Under the pieces are notes generated by a model. That model was not told the origin of the DNA, did no database searches, and saw nothing but the letters and a program-made list of their open reading frames with translations. From assembly GCF_050948175.1 (NCBI RefSeq), contig NW_027490397.1, forward strand, positions 248,001 to 312,000: a stretch of DNA of 64,000 nt, in the 5' to 3' direction. Of this stretch, positions 43,488-54,070 are shown in pieces. The stretch's first letter is position 1, and every line of letters begins with the position of its first letter. This stretch comes from Xylocopa sonorina (lineage: Eukaryota; Arthropoda; Insecta; Hymenoptera; Apidae). The translations under genes and the position numbers were made by a program.

Positions 43488-45365
43488 GATTTTTCGAGAA
43501 AAGGGGGGTTAACGCTTCGTACTTCGAGTAAAGGTGGGGTCGTCGATTCCCATCGGCGCGCGTCGGACGCCACTCTGCCTCGTGGTGCTTTTTTACGTTT
43601 CGGAGGGGTGGGGTCGTCGCTCCCCATCAGCGCGCACCGGCGCTGCCCTGCCCGGGCCGCGATCTCCGGTTTTCCGATTTTCCGATTTTCCGGTTAATAC
43701 GCAAGGGAGACGCACGCTAGAGCCGCTTCTGTTTTATGTTCCTGTTTGCATGTGTGAGGTATATCTTTTCTGCAGCGAACGCTGCCAAGGATATACGTGT
43801 GTAGTATTTTAGTGTGTTGTAGATCGTCGGCCGACGATTTTCGAGTCCCAACATCGAACTAGGGTATCCCTGGTCTACCTGCAGCACCCTTTACGGCGAT
43901 CGGCAGGTAGCTGGGACCCTTGCGATGACTAGCTTCGAGCTATTCACCTGTATGTTACGTTTTACTGTTACGTTTTACTTAAGTTTTTCTACTTAAGTCT
44001 TTTTTGGGACTCGTATATTTTTATTTCTAGAGCGCGGTCCTGTTTGACAGAACCTACGCAAGAGCCTCGTCGGTGGCCGCGGTCTGGCAATTTTTGGACA
44101 CTCGCTGGAGCCTCCTCTGGAAGTTGTACATTAATGCGTTATACATGACGAGGACTCACGCGAGGGCTCCTCGGAGGAAATCGCGGTCCTGTTCCTGTGA
44201 GGATTTGGACTCACGCAAGTCTCGTTATCTCCGGTGAGCCGCGGACCGGCCATGCTCCCTTCCGTGCTTCCGCGGGAGACCGCGGTCCAGCTCATGCTTA
44301 GACTCTCTCGGAAGAGTCATAGGTGGAGGCCGCGGTTCTGTATGAGTCAGGACACTCGCAGGGGCCTCGTTACACAGATGTTTGTGTTCGTGTGTAAGTT
44401 TGTGTGTTTAGTGTACCTCGTTCCTACTGTATGCCCAGCAGAGAGTACACGTGGTTGATTCCTCGTTCCGATGGTTTTTCGGGACGAGTTATCGAGAGTC
44501 TTAACGAAAGTGGGCCGTCCGTGGACGGGAATTCGGGGTCTCGTATTCGAAATTGGGTATCCGCTGGTCGTCCGGCAAACATTGAAAAATATCTATGGAA
44601 ACTACTTAAACATATTCGGCCGGTCGATTGGGGCCCTTGCGACGGTCAAGTGCGTGGTTAACCGCCTGTAGGATACGTATTACGGCCGCTTGGCTCGTTC
44701 GATATCCCTTTATTTCCTATACCTCAGCCAAATACGAGCCAGGTCATATGTACACGTTTACCTTGGGAAGCGAGTAGGCAGATCGGCGAGAGATCGCCTG
44801 TAGTTCCCCGACATCTAATTTCGAGCCGGGATCTCGCGTGACTGGTGTTATTTCCAGTAGCGATTTGGCCGTCGAGAATATTTACTTGCAAGATATTTAC
44901 TTGGATAATATTTGTATGTTCCAGAATATTACCTTCGAAAATATTTGCTTGGGGACCCTCCACTACTGGTCCCTTTTTTTGCAGGTCATAAAAATAGCCG
45001 CAGATACCTGGGGTTCTCCCCAAGTGCCAACGGCATGTTGCCTTCCAGAAAGTCTTTGGATAAGAATTAAATAATTTTATTCTAGACTTTCGACCTCTAA
45101 TTTCTATCTATTTCTAGATTCTCGATTTTTGAACTTCGATCCTTCGTTTCTTCGTTCTATCCGTATCGCTCGAGGTCCCATTAGCCGCCCGGATTTTGGA
45201 TGCCGGGGATATTTTATCAGGGCACCAAGTGCCCATTACTACAGAAATTTTCACCACTACCCACCAGTCGGGAGTCCCGTGCGCCGACCTGGCTGATCGC
45301 TTCTCAGCTCGGAACGTGGGGTCGCCGCTCCCCAGCGGCATGCACAGTCACCTCTCCATGCTAAT
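43488..45365 (-). other. LINE-A copy 2 5' untranslated region
   Basis: The same sub-repeats as in copy 1 (ACCGCGG blocks between about 44030 and 44370). Open frames on either strand are short and not shared between the copies. The outer 300 bases (45069-45365), absent from copy 1, start ATTAGCATGGAGAGGTGACT on the minus strand and would be expected to carry the internal promoter. Confidence 0.6.
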
Positions 45366-45380
45366 CTGGGTCTCCGGCTG
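45366..45380. repeat. Target-site duplication of LINE-A copy 2, right copy
   Basis: CTGGGTCTCCGGCTG, identical to 39504-39518. Confidence 0.92.
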
Positions 45381-48230
45381 TTAAACCGAGGCTCGGCCAG
45401 CACGTGCGTGCGGCTCCAGGGCGAAAGTATCGTGGATATATCTTTCGCAAATGCCCTGCCCGCGCGTCGTGTGTCGAGATGGAGGGTCGACGACGTGGAG
45501 ACCCTCTCAGACCGCGCGTATATACGCATAGAGGTCTCCACGCCTCCCCCGACGCGCCCATCAGCCCACCACCAGAAGAGGTGGGCCCTGAGGGGCATGG
45601 ATGAGGACGCCCTGATGGCGGCCGTTCTCGCAATGGCCTGGCCAGACGTTCCGGCTGGGCCAGTGGAGGTTAACGAGGAGACGGATTGGTTCGCGGACAT
45701 TATGACGTAGATCTTCAACGTTGCGATGCCACGTGTCCGCGCCAATCCGTCCCGCCGCCCGGTATACTGATGGAGCGACGCAATACAGCGTCTCCGCGCT
45801 GATTGCGGGGTCGCTCGCCGCCAGTACACCCGGGCGAGGCGTCGACGCTCAACCGACGCGGCGAGAACGGCACAGCTGTATGCTGATTATCGTGCACTCA
45901 CGAAGCAGCTGCAGCTGGCCATCAGGAGTGCCAAGGCTCAGGCCTGGGACGGACTCCTCTCTAAGCTCCGTGAGGATCCATGGGGGCGCCCCTACAAGCT
46001 TGTGATGGACAAGTTACGTCCATGGGGGCCTCCACTCACGGAGACGATGGACCCTCCGCTCCTGGAGCGGGTGGTCGGCACCCTGTTCCCTTCTGGGGAG
46101 GTGTCGGCCCCCGCTCACACCACCGACCATGTCTTATGGTCACAGGAGCTGGAGGTGTCCGGGGAGGAGCTAGCCTATGCCGTCAGACGCATGGGGGAGC
46201 TTAACACCGCCCCCGGCCCTGACGGCATACCTGGCCGCGCCTGGATCATGGCACTCAGCGTCCTCGGTCCCCGTCTGTGCAGGCTGTTTAACGCCTGCCT
46301 CCAGACGGGGACGATTCCACTTCGGTGGAAGTGTGGACGGATGGTTCTCCTCAAGAAGGACAACAGGCCCGCGGAGTCGCCCCTCCACTTACAGGCCCAT
46401 CGTGTTGCTGCACGAGGTTGGCAAACTCTTCAAACGCATCGTTCAGCGTCGCCTCGTCCAGCACCTGTCTCGTGTAGGACCCGACCTGGCCGAGTGCCAG
46501 TTCGGCTTCCGGGAGGGACGATCGACCATCGACGCAATTTCGCACGTCAAGTCCCTCACGGACTCGGTCACGTCCCGGGGGGGGGGGGGGGGGGGGGGTA
46601 GCTCTGGCGGTATCATTGGATATCCAGAACGCCTTTAACTCCCTCTCGTGGGCGACCATCCGCGGAGCCCTCGAACATTACGAGGTGCCCTTTTACCTGC
46701 GGATGGTGGTCGGAGCGATCCCTCCGGGACAGGGCCATCGTTTACGGTGGCCGCGATGGGTTTGTACGGCGAGATATAAGCCGTGGCGTACCCCAGGGGT
46801 CCGTATTGGGCCCCTTGTTGTGGAATCTGGGGTACGACGCGGCTCTGCGGGTCTCCCTGCCGGCCGGCGTGCACCTAACGTGCTAGGCCGACGACACCAT
46901 GGTGTTAGCCACCGGCAGGGACTTGGGGTGAACCATCCGTCGAGCAGAGGTCGCGGTTGCGGCCATCGCCTCGCGGATTCGGGGCATGGGGTTGGAGTTG
47001 TCCCCTCAGAAGACGGAAATAGTTTGTTTCCGTCCTCGTAAGAGGGGCACTCCAGCTCCATGTCTGCTAAGGATCGGGTCATCCGACGTCCAGGTGGCCC
47101 AAGATATTAAATATCTTGGTGTCTGCCTGGACGGCTCCTGGAGTTTCGTCCCGCACTTCGTCCGTTTGGCCGCCAGATTGGGTAGGTTAACGACTCATTT
47201 GAGTGGCATCATGCCCAACCTTGGCGGTCCGGACGAGCGGGTGCGCCGCCTCTATTGTGGGGTTATCAAGAGCGTGGCACTGTACGGTGCCCCTGTTTGG
47301 GCTGAGGCATTGGTAGTTAGTCGGAGAAGTCTCACTCTCCTCCGACGAGAATGGAGACGCGCAGCTATTCGCGTCATAAGGGGCTACCGTACAGTGTCCT
47401 ACGAGGCGGCCACCACCCTGGCGGGTTTACTACCCCTGGAGTACCTGGCGCTCGAAGACGCCTACGTTTATGGGCGTCTTCGTTTCGAGCGTCAAGACTC
47501 TACCCCGCCAGGGGAGACGATAAGTCGGGACGAGCTTAGGCTCCAGGCCCGGCGGTCCACCATGTTAAAGTGGCGAAACGACCTATCTCGTCACGGAGAC
47601 CATTGGACCGTCGGGGCGATCCTACCCATCCTGGATAGATGGGTGGGTCGTAGCAGCGGACGGCTCACATTCCGAGCCACACAGGTGCTGACCGGACATG
47701 GTTGTTTCGGTCAGTACCTGTGCCAAATCGGACGCGAGGCGACCGCGCGGTGCCACCATTGTGGCGCCGCGGAGGACTCGGCGCGGCACACTCTCCAGGA
47801 GTGTCCAGCCTGGGAGGTGCCGCGTCGGGTGTTAGCGGCGGAGGTGTGTCCGGACCTCTCGTTGCCGAGCATCCTTTCGGGGATGCTTGGTCGCAGGAGC
47901 GTCTGGCAGGCCATGATCTCCTTTTGCGAGGAGGTCATGGTCGCTAAGGAGGTCGCCGAGCGGGTTAGGGAGCAATTCCTGCCAGCTCAACGTCGCCTGC
48001 GGGGTCAGCGTCGAAGACCTTTGCCCCGTTCCTCCTCACGGGGGGGGCTTCCACTTTCAGTTGGAAGTACTTCTAAGAACCCTTTGGGGGGAGGGACTTC
48101 GCCACCTTCGCTGCGCCTGCGGGCCACGATGGTGGCCGTTACGCATCAGGGGCCACGACTCGGCATTTGTCGGGTCGTAGTAATGGGTCTGACGCACCCG
48201 GGGCACCCAGTCATACCAGGCCAAGCCTGA
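45381..48230 (+). pseudogene. LINE-B copy 2 ORF2: end of endonuclease, RT, C-terminal CCHC; broken
   Basis: The endonuclease end reads STCVRLQGESIVDISFANAL (no stop at the place where copy 1 has one). RT blocks: APGPDGIPGRAW, CQFGFREGRSTIDAISHVKS, then a frame break at the 22-G run. Next come VSLDIQNAFNSLSWATIRGA in part and GVPQGSVLGPLLWNL in another frame. In motif C the Tyr codon of YADD is TAG (bases 46884-46886), followed by ADDTMVLATG. From 46986 a long open frame carries MGLELSPQKTEIVCF, IKYLGVCLDGSWSF, TQVLTGHGCFGQYLCQ and CHHCGAAEDSARHTLQEC. The C-terminal part is the most complete of this family in the window; the catalytic core is dead. Confidence 0.9.
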
Positions 48231-48638
48231 CCCGAGGCGTCGACGACGCCCGTGCGGGGTGGACCATTTGGACGTGCCCCACGTCTTTGCACGGGCGTCG
48301 TCCGGGGAGCGCGGTAGATACATTTGGGAGAATGTGCCGACCATTGCATGCGTTCCCCGGGACGGGAGCGGTGGCTGAGTGACCCAGCCATCGCTCATTC
48401 CTCGGTTGGGGGAGTGTGTATCGTCGACCACACTCCCTTCCGGGAAGGGGGTCCTCCCAGTCACCATGGAGGACCCCGGCGCGGGAGGGGACCGGACGTG
48501 TTCGTCCAGAGTTCCCGGTCCCCTCCCAGCAGCGCCGAGGAAGGTCACCCTGGGGTTTTAGCCGGTAAGAGTCCGGCATACCCCCGGAGTTTCCCAGCTC
48601 CGGGGGATCCATGAGGATTTCCACACGATAAAAAAAAA
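45381..48638 (+). mobile_element. LINE-B copy 2, 3' piece
   Basis: It resumes in the endonuclease exactly where the 5' piece (39410-39518) stops. It continues through RT, the C-terminal zinc motif and the 3'UTR to a tail of 9 A (48630-48638). Joined in thought across LINE-A, it is one 5'-truncated LINE-B insertion. A run of 22 G (46577-46598) sits inside the RT. Confidence 0.9.
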
Positions 48639-49140
48639 GGTACTGAAGAGCCCGGCAACAGCGGCACGGGCATCAAATACAACAGTATCTGGCGCTGCCA
48701 AAGAAGGAACCTGGGCCCAGGTGGTGGGCAGGAAGGCGGCTAGGGCAGCCAAAAAGTCCCAACCCGCCCCTGTCCCGCCACCTAAGGCCCAGGCGGCTAA
48801 GGAGGCTGACAAGCCGAAGTTGGGGAGGCTGCCGCGCACCGCGGCAGTCGCGTTGACCCTCTCGCCTGGCAGCAAAGCCACCTACAGAGACGTTATGGTT
48901 GCTGCCAGGCAGAGGGTCAGGCTATCTGACGTTGGGGTGGAAGCTGTCCGCCCCAAAAAGTCCAGGAGCGGCGGACTCTTGTTAGAGATAGCCGGTCCTG
49001 AGAAGGAAGCCAAGGCTACAGCCTTGGCTGATAAATTGAGAGAGACGTCGGCCGGCGACGGCGTGGTGGTGGCCAGGCCGATCAAAAAGGCTGATCTGCG
49101 AGTGATCGGCCTGGACGACTCGGTCACCTCGCCTGAGGTG
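48639..49140 (+). pseudogene. LINE-B-type ORF1 fragment (fourth copy)
   Basis: It follows the A-tail of copy 2 directly. It reads GTWAQVVGRKAARA, APVPPPKAQAAKEADKPKLG, RLPRTAAVALTLSPGSKATY, then DVMVAARQRVRLSDVGVEAV and LRVIGLDDSVTSPEV. This is the middle of LINE-B ORF1, about 85% like copy 1 by eye. It is open as far as it goes but lacks start, knuckles and end. It is cut at 49140, where young satellite starts in mid-codon sequence. Confidence 0.88.
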
Positions 49141-51895
49141 TACACGAGGTATACATGACACATCGCAATGAAATTTATATCCTATCATGAAACATAGAAA
49201 TGAGACGCGATATCGCGTTCTATAAAGCATTAGAACTCTATTGCTTCCATACGTAGGCATCTGGAAACGCTATTTCCTAGCAAGCAAGTGTGTCATTTGC
49301 GTTCTTTTGAGGTGCAGACGAGGTATACATGACACATCGCAATGAATATTATACCTTATCCTGAGACATAGAAATGAGATGCGATATCGCGTTTTAAGAA
49401 GCATGAGAACTCTATTGCTTAGTTACGCAGACATCTGCGAACGCTATTTGCCAGCATGGAAGTGTCGCATTTACATTCTTTTGAAGAGTGGACGAGGCAT
49501 ACATAACACTACTCAATGAATATTCTATCTTATCCTGAAACATAGAAATGAGATACGTTATCGCTATTTAAGAAGCATTAGAACTCTATTGCTTCGATAC
49601 GTAGACATCTGGAAACGCTATTTCTTAGTAAGGGAGTGTGGTATTTACATTCTATTGAAGTGTAGACGAGGTATACATAATACTTCGCAATTAATATTAT
49701 ATCACATCATGAAACATAGAAATGAGATGCGATATCGCGCTTTAACAAGCATTAGAAATCAATTGCTTCGATACGTAGACATCTGGAAACACTATTTCTT
49801 AGTAAGGAAGTGTGGTGCTTACATTCTTTTGAAGTGTAGACGAGGTATACATACTGCTTCGCAATGAATATAATATCTTATCATGAAATATAGAACTGCG
49901 ATGCCATATCGCGGATTAAGAAGCATTAGAACTCCAGTGCTTCGATACGTAGACATCTGGAAACGCATTTGCTGGCAAGGAATTGTGGCATTTACATTCT
50001 TTTGAAGTGTTGACGAGCTATACATAACACTTCGCAATGAATATTATATCATATCATGAAACATAGATATGAGATGCGATATCGCGTTTTAAGAAGCATT
50101 AGAACTCTGTTGCTTCGATACGTAAACATCTGGACACGCATTTCCTACAAAGGGTGTGTGACATTTACATTCTTTGGAAGTGTAGACGAGGTATACATAA
50201 CACTTTGCAATGAATATTATATCTTATCATGAAACATAGGAATAAGATGCGATATCACGTTTTAAGAAGCATTAGAACTCCACTGCTTCGATACATAGAC
50301 ATCTGGAAACGCAATTCCTAGCAAAGAAGTGTGGCACTTACATTCTGTTAATGTGTAGGCGAAGTATACATAATATTTCGCATTGAATATTATATAATAC
50401 CGTGAAACGTAGAAATGAAGTGCGATATCGCGTTTTAAGGAGCATCACAACTATATTTCTTCGATACGTAGTCATCTGGATACGCTGTTTCGTAGCAAGG
50501 AATTGTGACATTTACATTCTTTTGGAGTGTAGACGAAGTATACATACCACTTCGCAATGAATATTATATCATATCATGAAACATAGAAATGAGATGCGAT
50601 ACCCCGTTTGAAGAAGCACTAGAACTCTATTACTTCGATACGTAGACATCTGGAAACGCATTTCCTAGCAAGGAAGTGTGGCAATTACATTCTTTTGAAG
50701 TGTAGATAAGGTATACATAACACTTCGCAGTGAATATTACATCATATCATGAAACATAGAAATGAGATGCGATATCGCGTTTTGAGAAGCTTTAGAACTC
50801 TACTGCTTCGATACGTAGACATCTGGAAACGCTATTTCCTAGCAAGGAACTGTGGCATTTATATTCTTCTGAAGTGTAGACGAGGTATACATATCGCGTC
50901 GCAATTAATAATATATCATATCGTAAAACATAGAAATGAGATGCGGTGTCGTGTTTTAAGAAGCATTGGAACTCTATTGCTTTCGATACGTAAACATGTG
51001 GAAACGCATTTCCTGGCAAGGAAGTGCGGCATTTATTTTCCTTTCAAGTGTAGACGATGTATTCATTACATTTCGCAATGTATATTATGTTTTATCATGA
51101 AACACTGAAATGAGATGCGATATCGCGTTTTTAGAAGCATTGGAAATCTACTGCTTCAATACGTAGACATCTGGAAACGCTATTTCCTAGCAAACAAGTG
51201 TGGCATTTGCATTCTTTTGAGGCGTACACGAGGTATACATAACACTTCGCAATGAATATTATATCTTATCATGAAGCATAGAAATCAGTTACGATATCGC
51301 GTTTTATGAATCATTAGAACTCTATTGCTTCGATATATAGACATCTGGAAACTCATTTCCTGGCAAGGTAGTGTGGCATTTACATTCTTTTGAAGTGTAG
51401 ACGAGGTATACATAACACTTCGCAATGAATATTGTACCTTATCATGAAACATAGAACTGAGATGCGATCTCGCGTTTAAGGAAGCATTAGAACTCCATTG
51501 CTTCGATACGTAGACATCTGGCTAAACGCATTTCCTAGGAAGGAACTGTCGCATTTACATTCATTTGAAGTGTATGCGAGGTATAAGTGGCACTTCGCAA
51601 TGAATATTATATCTCATCATGAAGCATAGAAATGTGATGTGATATCGTGATTTGTAAAGAATTAAAACAGTATTGCATCGATACGCAGACATCTAGAAAC
51701 GCAATTCCGTAGCAAGGAAGTTTGGCATTTACATTCTTTTGTAATGTTGACGAGATATGCATAACGCGATGCATTGAATTACATCTTATTATGTAACATA
51801 GAAATGAGATGCATTATCGCGTTTTAAGAAGCATTGGAGCCCTACTGATTCGATACGTAGGGGTCTAGAAACACTATTCTGTAGCAATGTAGTTG
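49141..51895 (+). repeat. Young 174-bp satellite array, plus orientation (about 16 monomers)
   Basis: The landmark AGGTATAC starts at 49147, 49321, 49495 (one base changed) and 49669, so the period is 174. The typical monomer reads CATGAAACATAGAAATGAGA, TGCGATATCGCGTTTTAAGA, AGCATTAGAACTC, then ATTGCTTCGATACGTAGACA, TCTGGAAACGC and ACATTCTTTTGAAGTGTAGA. It includes the palindrome GCGATATCGC. Open frames are by-products of the repeat. No gene. Confidence 0.97.
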
Positions 51896-52641
51896 TTTGT
51901 CATGATAGGTTGTAAAACAAAGCAACCCGTAACGTATATCGCGCCAATACGTCAACAGAATGTTAATCACACACATACTGGCGACGGAATAGCGTTTCTA
52001 GATGTCTAGGTATCGCAGAAATGGAGTTCTAATGCTTCATAAGACGCGTTATAGCATCTCATTTCTATGTCTCATGATTAGATGAAATGTCCTATGCAGT
52101 GTGTTATTTATATCTTGTCGGCACTTTAAAGGAATGTAAATGCCACACTTGCTTGCAACGGAATAGCGTTTCTAGGTGTCTACGTATCGAAGCAATAGAG
52201 TCCTAAAGCTTCATAAAACGCGATATTGCATCTTGTTTCTATATTTTCATGCAAATGCCACACCTCCTTGCGACGGAATAGCGTTTCTAGATGTCTAGGT
52301 TTCGCAGAAATTGAGTTCCAATGCTTCATGAAACGCGATATCACATCTCATTCCTATATCCCATGATAAGATGTAATTACCAATGCAACGCGATATGTAT
52401 ATCTCGTCAATACTTGATGAGAATGTAAACCCCACACTTCCTCCCGACGGAATAGCGTTTCTAGATGTCTACGTATCGAGGCAATAGAGTTGTAACTCTT
52501 CATAAAAGGTGACATCGCACCACATTCCTGTGTTTCATGATAAGATGCTATACCAATCCAAGGCGTAATGTATATCTCGTCAACACTTTAAAAGAATGTA
52601 AATCCCGCACATATTTGGAACGGAATAGCGTCCTTCGATGT
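51896..52641 (-). repeat. 174-bp satellite, minus orientation (about 4 monomers)
   Basis: After a junction near 51896 the monomer reads in reverse: GGAATAGCGTTTCTAGATGT, TATCGAAGCAATAGAGT and CATCTCATTTCTATG. These monomers form a distinct variant (GCCACACTTGCTTGCAACGG, TTTCTAGATGTCTA) compared with the array at 54071. Confidence 0.93.
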
Positions 52642-52645
52642 CTAC
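52642..52645. repeat. 4-bp target duplication, left
   Basis: CTAC, repeated at 54067-54070. Confidence 0.85.
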
Positions 52646-54066
52646 TGTGACGGGTTTTCCCGTAAAATTCCGCAAGAAAGGGGGTATATAGAACCAATAA
52701 TAAAGGGGTATACAGGAGTTTAATCCGGGATACAAAATATCCGCGCGATGCGACCGTCCGCGAATTCGCCAGCGCCAAGTACAGAACAAAGAATTTCCTA
52801 TCCAGCGAGTATTTCGAAGCTGCGAGGCTGGGACTCTTTGGGCGCCAGCTACTCAAGAAGTAGCAAAACTAGTAGACCACGCAACCCGGGGAAACCCGGT
52901 GCAAGATAACCCTTGAATTTCGAAATACTCCTTCGCTCGACTACTTCTAGCCGAGTGCGCAAAGTCGGGTCGCGGGATACTGAACTCACGGCTTCTTTCT
53001 ATATTGCATCGACGCGGGATTACTAAATGTTATACGACACGTCGCGAATGATCGGGGATCACCACCCGTTATACGATACAAAATACAATACGCGATATCA
53101 GAAATGCGTCAGGAAAAAATGGGACACTTTAGCGAATAAGGACTCACGCTCTCGTTTCCAACAATTCTGGATCTCGCTCTGTCCTTCTCTCTCTTTCTCT
53201 CTCTCTCTCGTCCAAATCGCTCCGTACAATCGTTTGCTAGGTTGCTCGCTAAGTCTTCGCTAAGTCTTGGCTAAGTCGTCGCTAAGTAGTCGCTAAGAAG
53301 TCGCTAAAAGTAGAGGCTGTCTTCATGCTAGCTAGCTCGTTATATAGGTTTGCTGGGGGTCTTCGGATCCCCTTAGATCCTCCATAGGGCTCCTTGGTGG
53401 GGTAAGGCTATATGCTTCGGTATTGTTCGGGGCATCGATCGGTGGATTTCGGCGATCGTCCCTGATCGCCGCCTCTGGTGTGTCTAGAAGGGGTCCGCTG
53501 GATTATTTGTACTGCGGCGCGTGTCGCACGCCGCGCTTACCTCGGCTCACCTGCAGTTCCGGTGCGCATCTTGCATTTTCCTCTTCATGGGCTCAGGGGA
53601 GGGGTGGAGGTTCTTCTCACACCCGGAGTACATCCTGTTCGTCTCCATGGGCTATGGCAGCGGTCGTATCGTTGCAGGGCCTTGGATCATATCCCTCGGG
53701 CTTCAGGGTCTCTTCTTGCTCACTTCCCGACTCCTCCACCGTCGAGCCCGTCACGCTACCTCGGCCCACAGCCCTTCCGCGAACCTGCGGTCTTCTTATC
53801 CGCCGAAGGGGTGTCTCCTGGGTCGCTTCTTCAATCAGCTCGCCAGTCTAATCCGTAGAACGGAGAGAGAGAAAAGAACGGGGGGGGGAGGGGGAGGGGG
53901 GAAAGGTTCTACCAACGCGTATTCCACGCTCCTCGCAAGTACAGCTATCGCGATTGTCCGTGTCGCGCTTCTTGCATGGGTGGTGATCTGCGAGCTAGTC
54001 TAACCGAAGCGGGGGGGGGGGGGGGGGGGGGGGGGTGAGCAAGCCTTGTGACGTCACCACGTCACA
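52646..54066 (+). mobile_element. Solo LTR, Gypsy-like, 1421 bases
   Basis: It begins TGTGACGGG and ends CCACGTCACA, so the first and last 7 bases (TGTGACG/CGTCACA) are a perfect inverted pair. A 4-base target duplication CTAC flanks it in the satellite. There is no internal coding region, so it is a solo LTR left by recombination between two LTRs. TG...CA ends and a 4-5 base duplication fit Gypsy-type integration; no internal gene confirms the superfamily. It contains a run of TCGCTAAG-type units (53247-53308), a CT-rich microsatellite (53170-53210), a G-rich run (53881-53899) and 25 G (54011-54035). Open frames at 53423-54003 are shadows. Confidence 0.92.
53247..53308 (+). repeat. Short tandem repeat inside the LTR (about 10-12-base unit)
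   Basis: TCGCTAAGTCT, TCGCTAAGTCT, TGGCTAAGTCG, TCGCTAAGTAG, TCGCTAAGAAG, TCGCTAAAAG follow one another. They are not present in the partial LTR at 14124. Confidence 0.85.
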
Positions 54067-54070
54067 CTAC
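54067..54070. repeat. 4-bp target duplication, right
   Basis: CTAC, as at 52642-52645. Confidence 0.85.

Larger units (their letters stand above)
39519..45365 (-). mobile_element. LINE-A copy 2, full-length R1-clade-like non-LTR retrotransposon (5.85 kb)
   Basis: It is bounded by a perfect 15-base target duplication inside LINE-B copy 2. The order on the minus strand is: 5'UTR (43488-45365), ORF1 (42987-43487), ORF2 (40003-42957) and 3'UTR (39519-40002). The 3'UTR holds a run of 17 G (39930-39946) and no evident A-tail at 39519. The 5' end extends about 300 bases beyond copy 1. The clean insertion makes it the best reference for this family here, although both genes carry damage. Confidence 0.9.

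Noticed and set aside
39395..48652. Target duplication around LINE-B copy 2 (GGTGAGGAAG near 39395 against GGTACTGAAG near 48639)
   Set aside because: Only partial identity; the left boundary is not sharp enough to claim a duplication.
53423..54003. Overlapping open frames of 126-160 codons
   Set aside because: Inside the solo LTR, three frames at once, Ser/Arg/Gly-rich; typical of GC-rich non-coding DNA.
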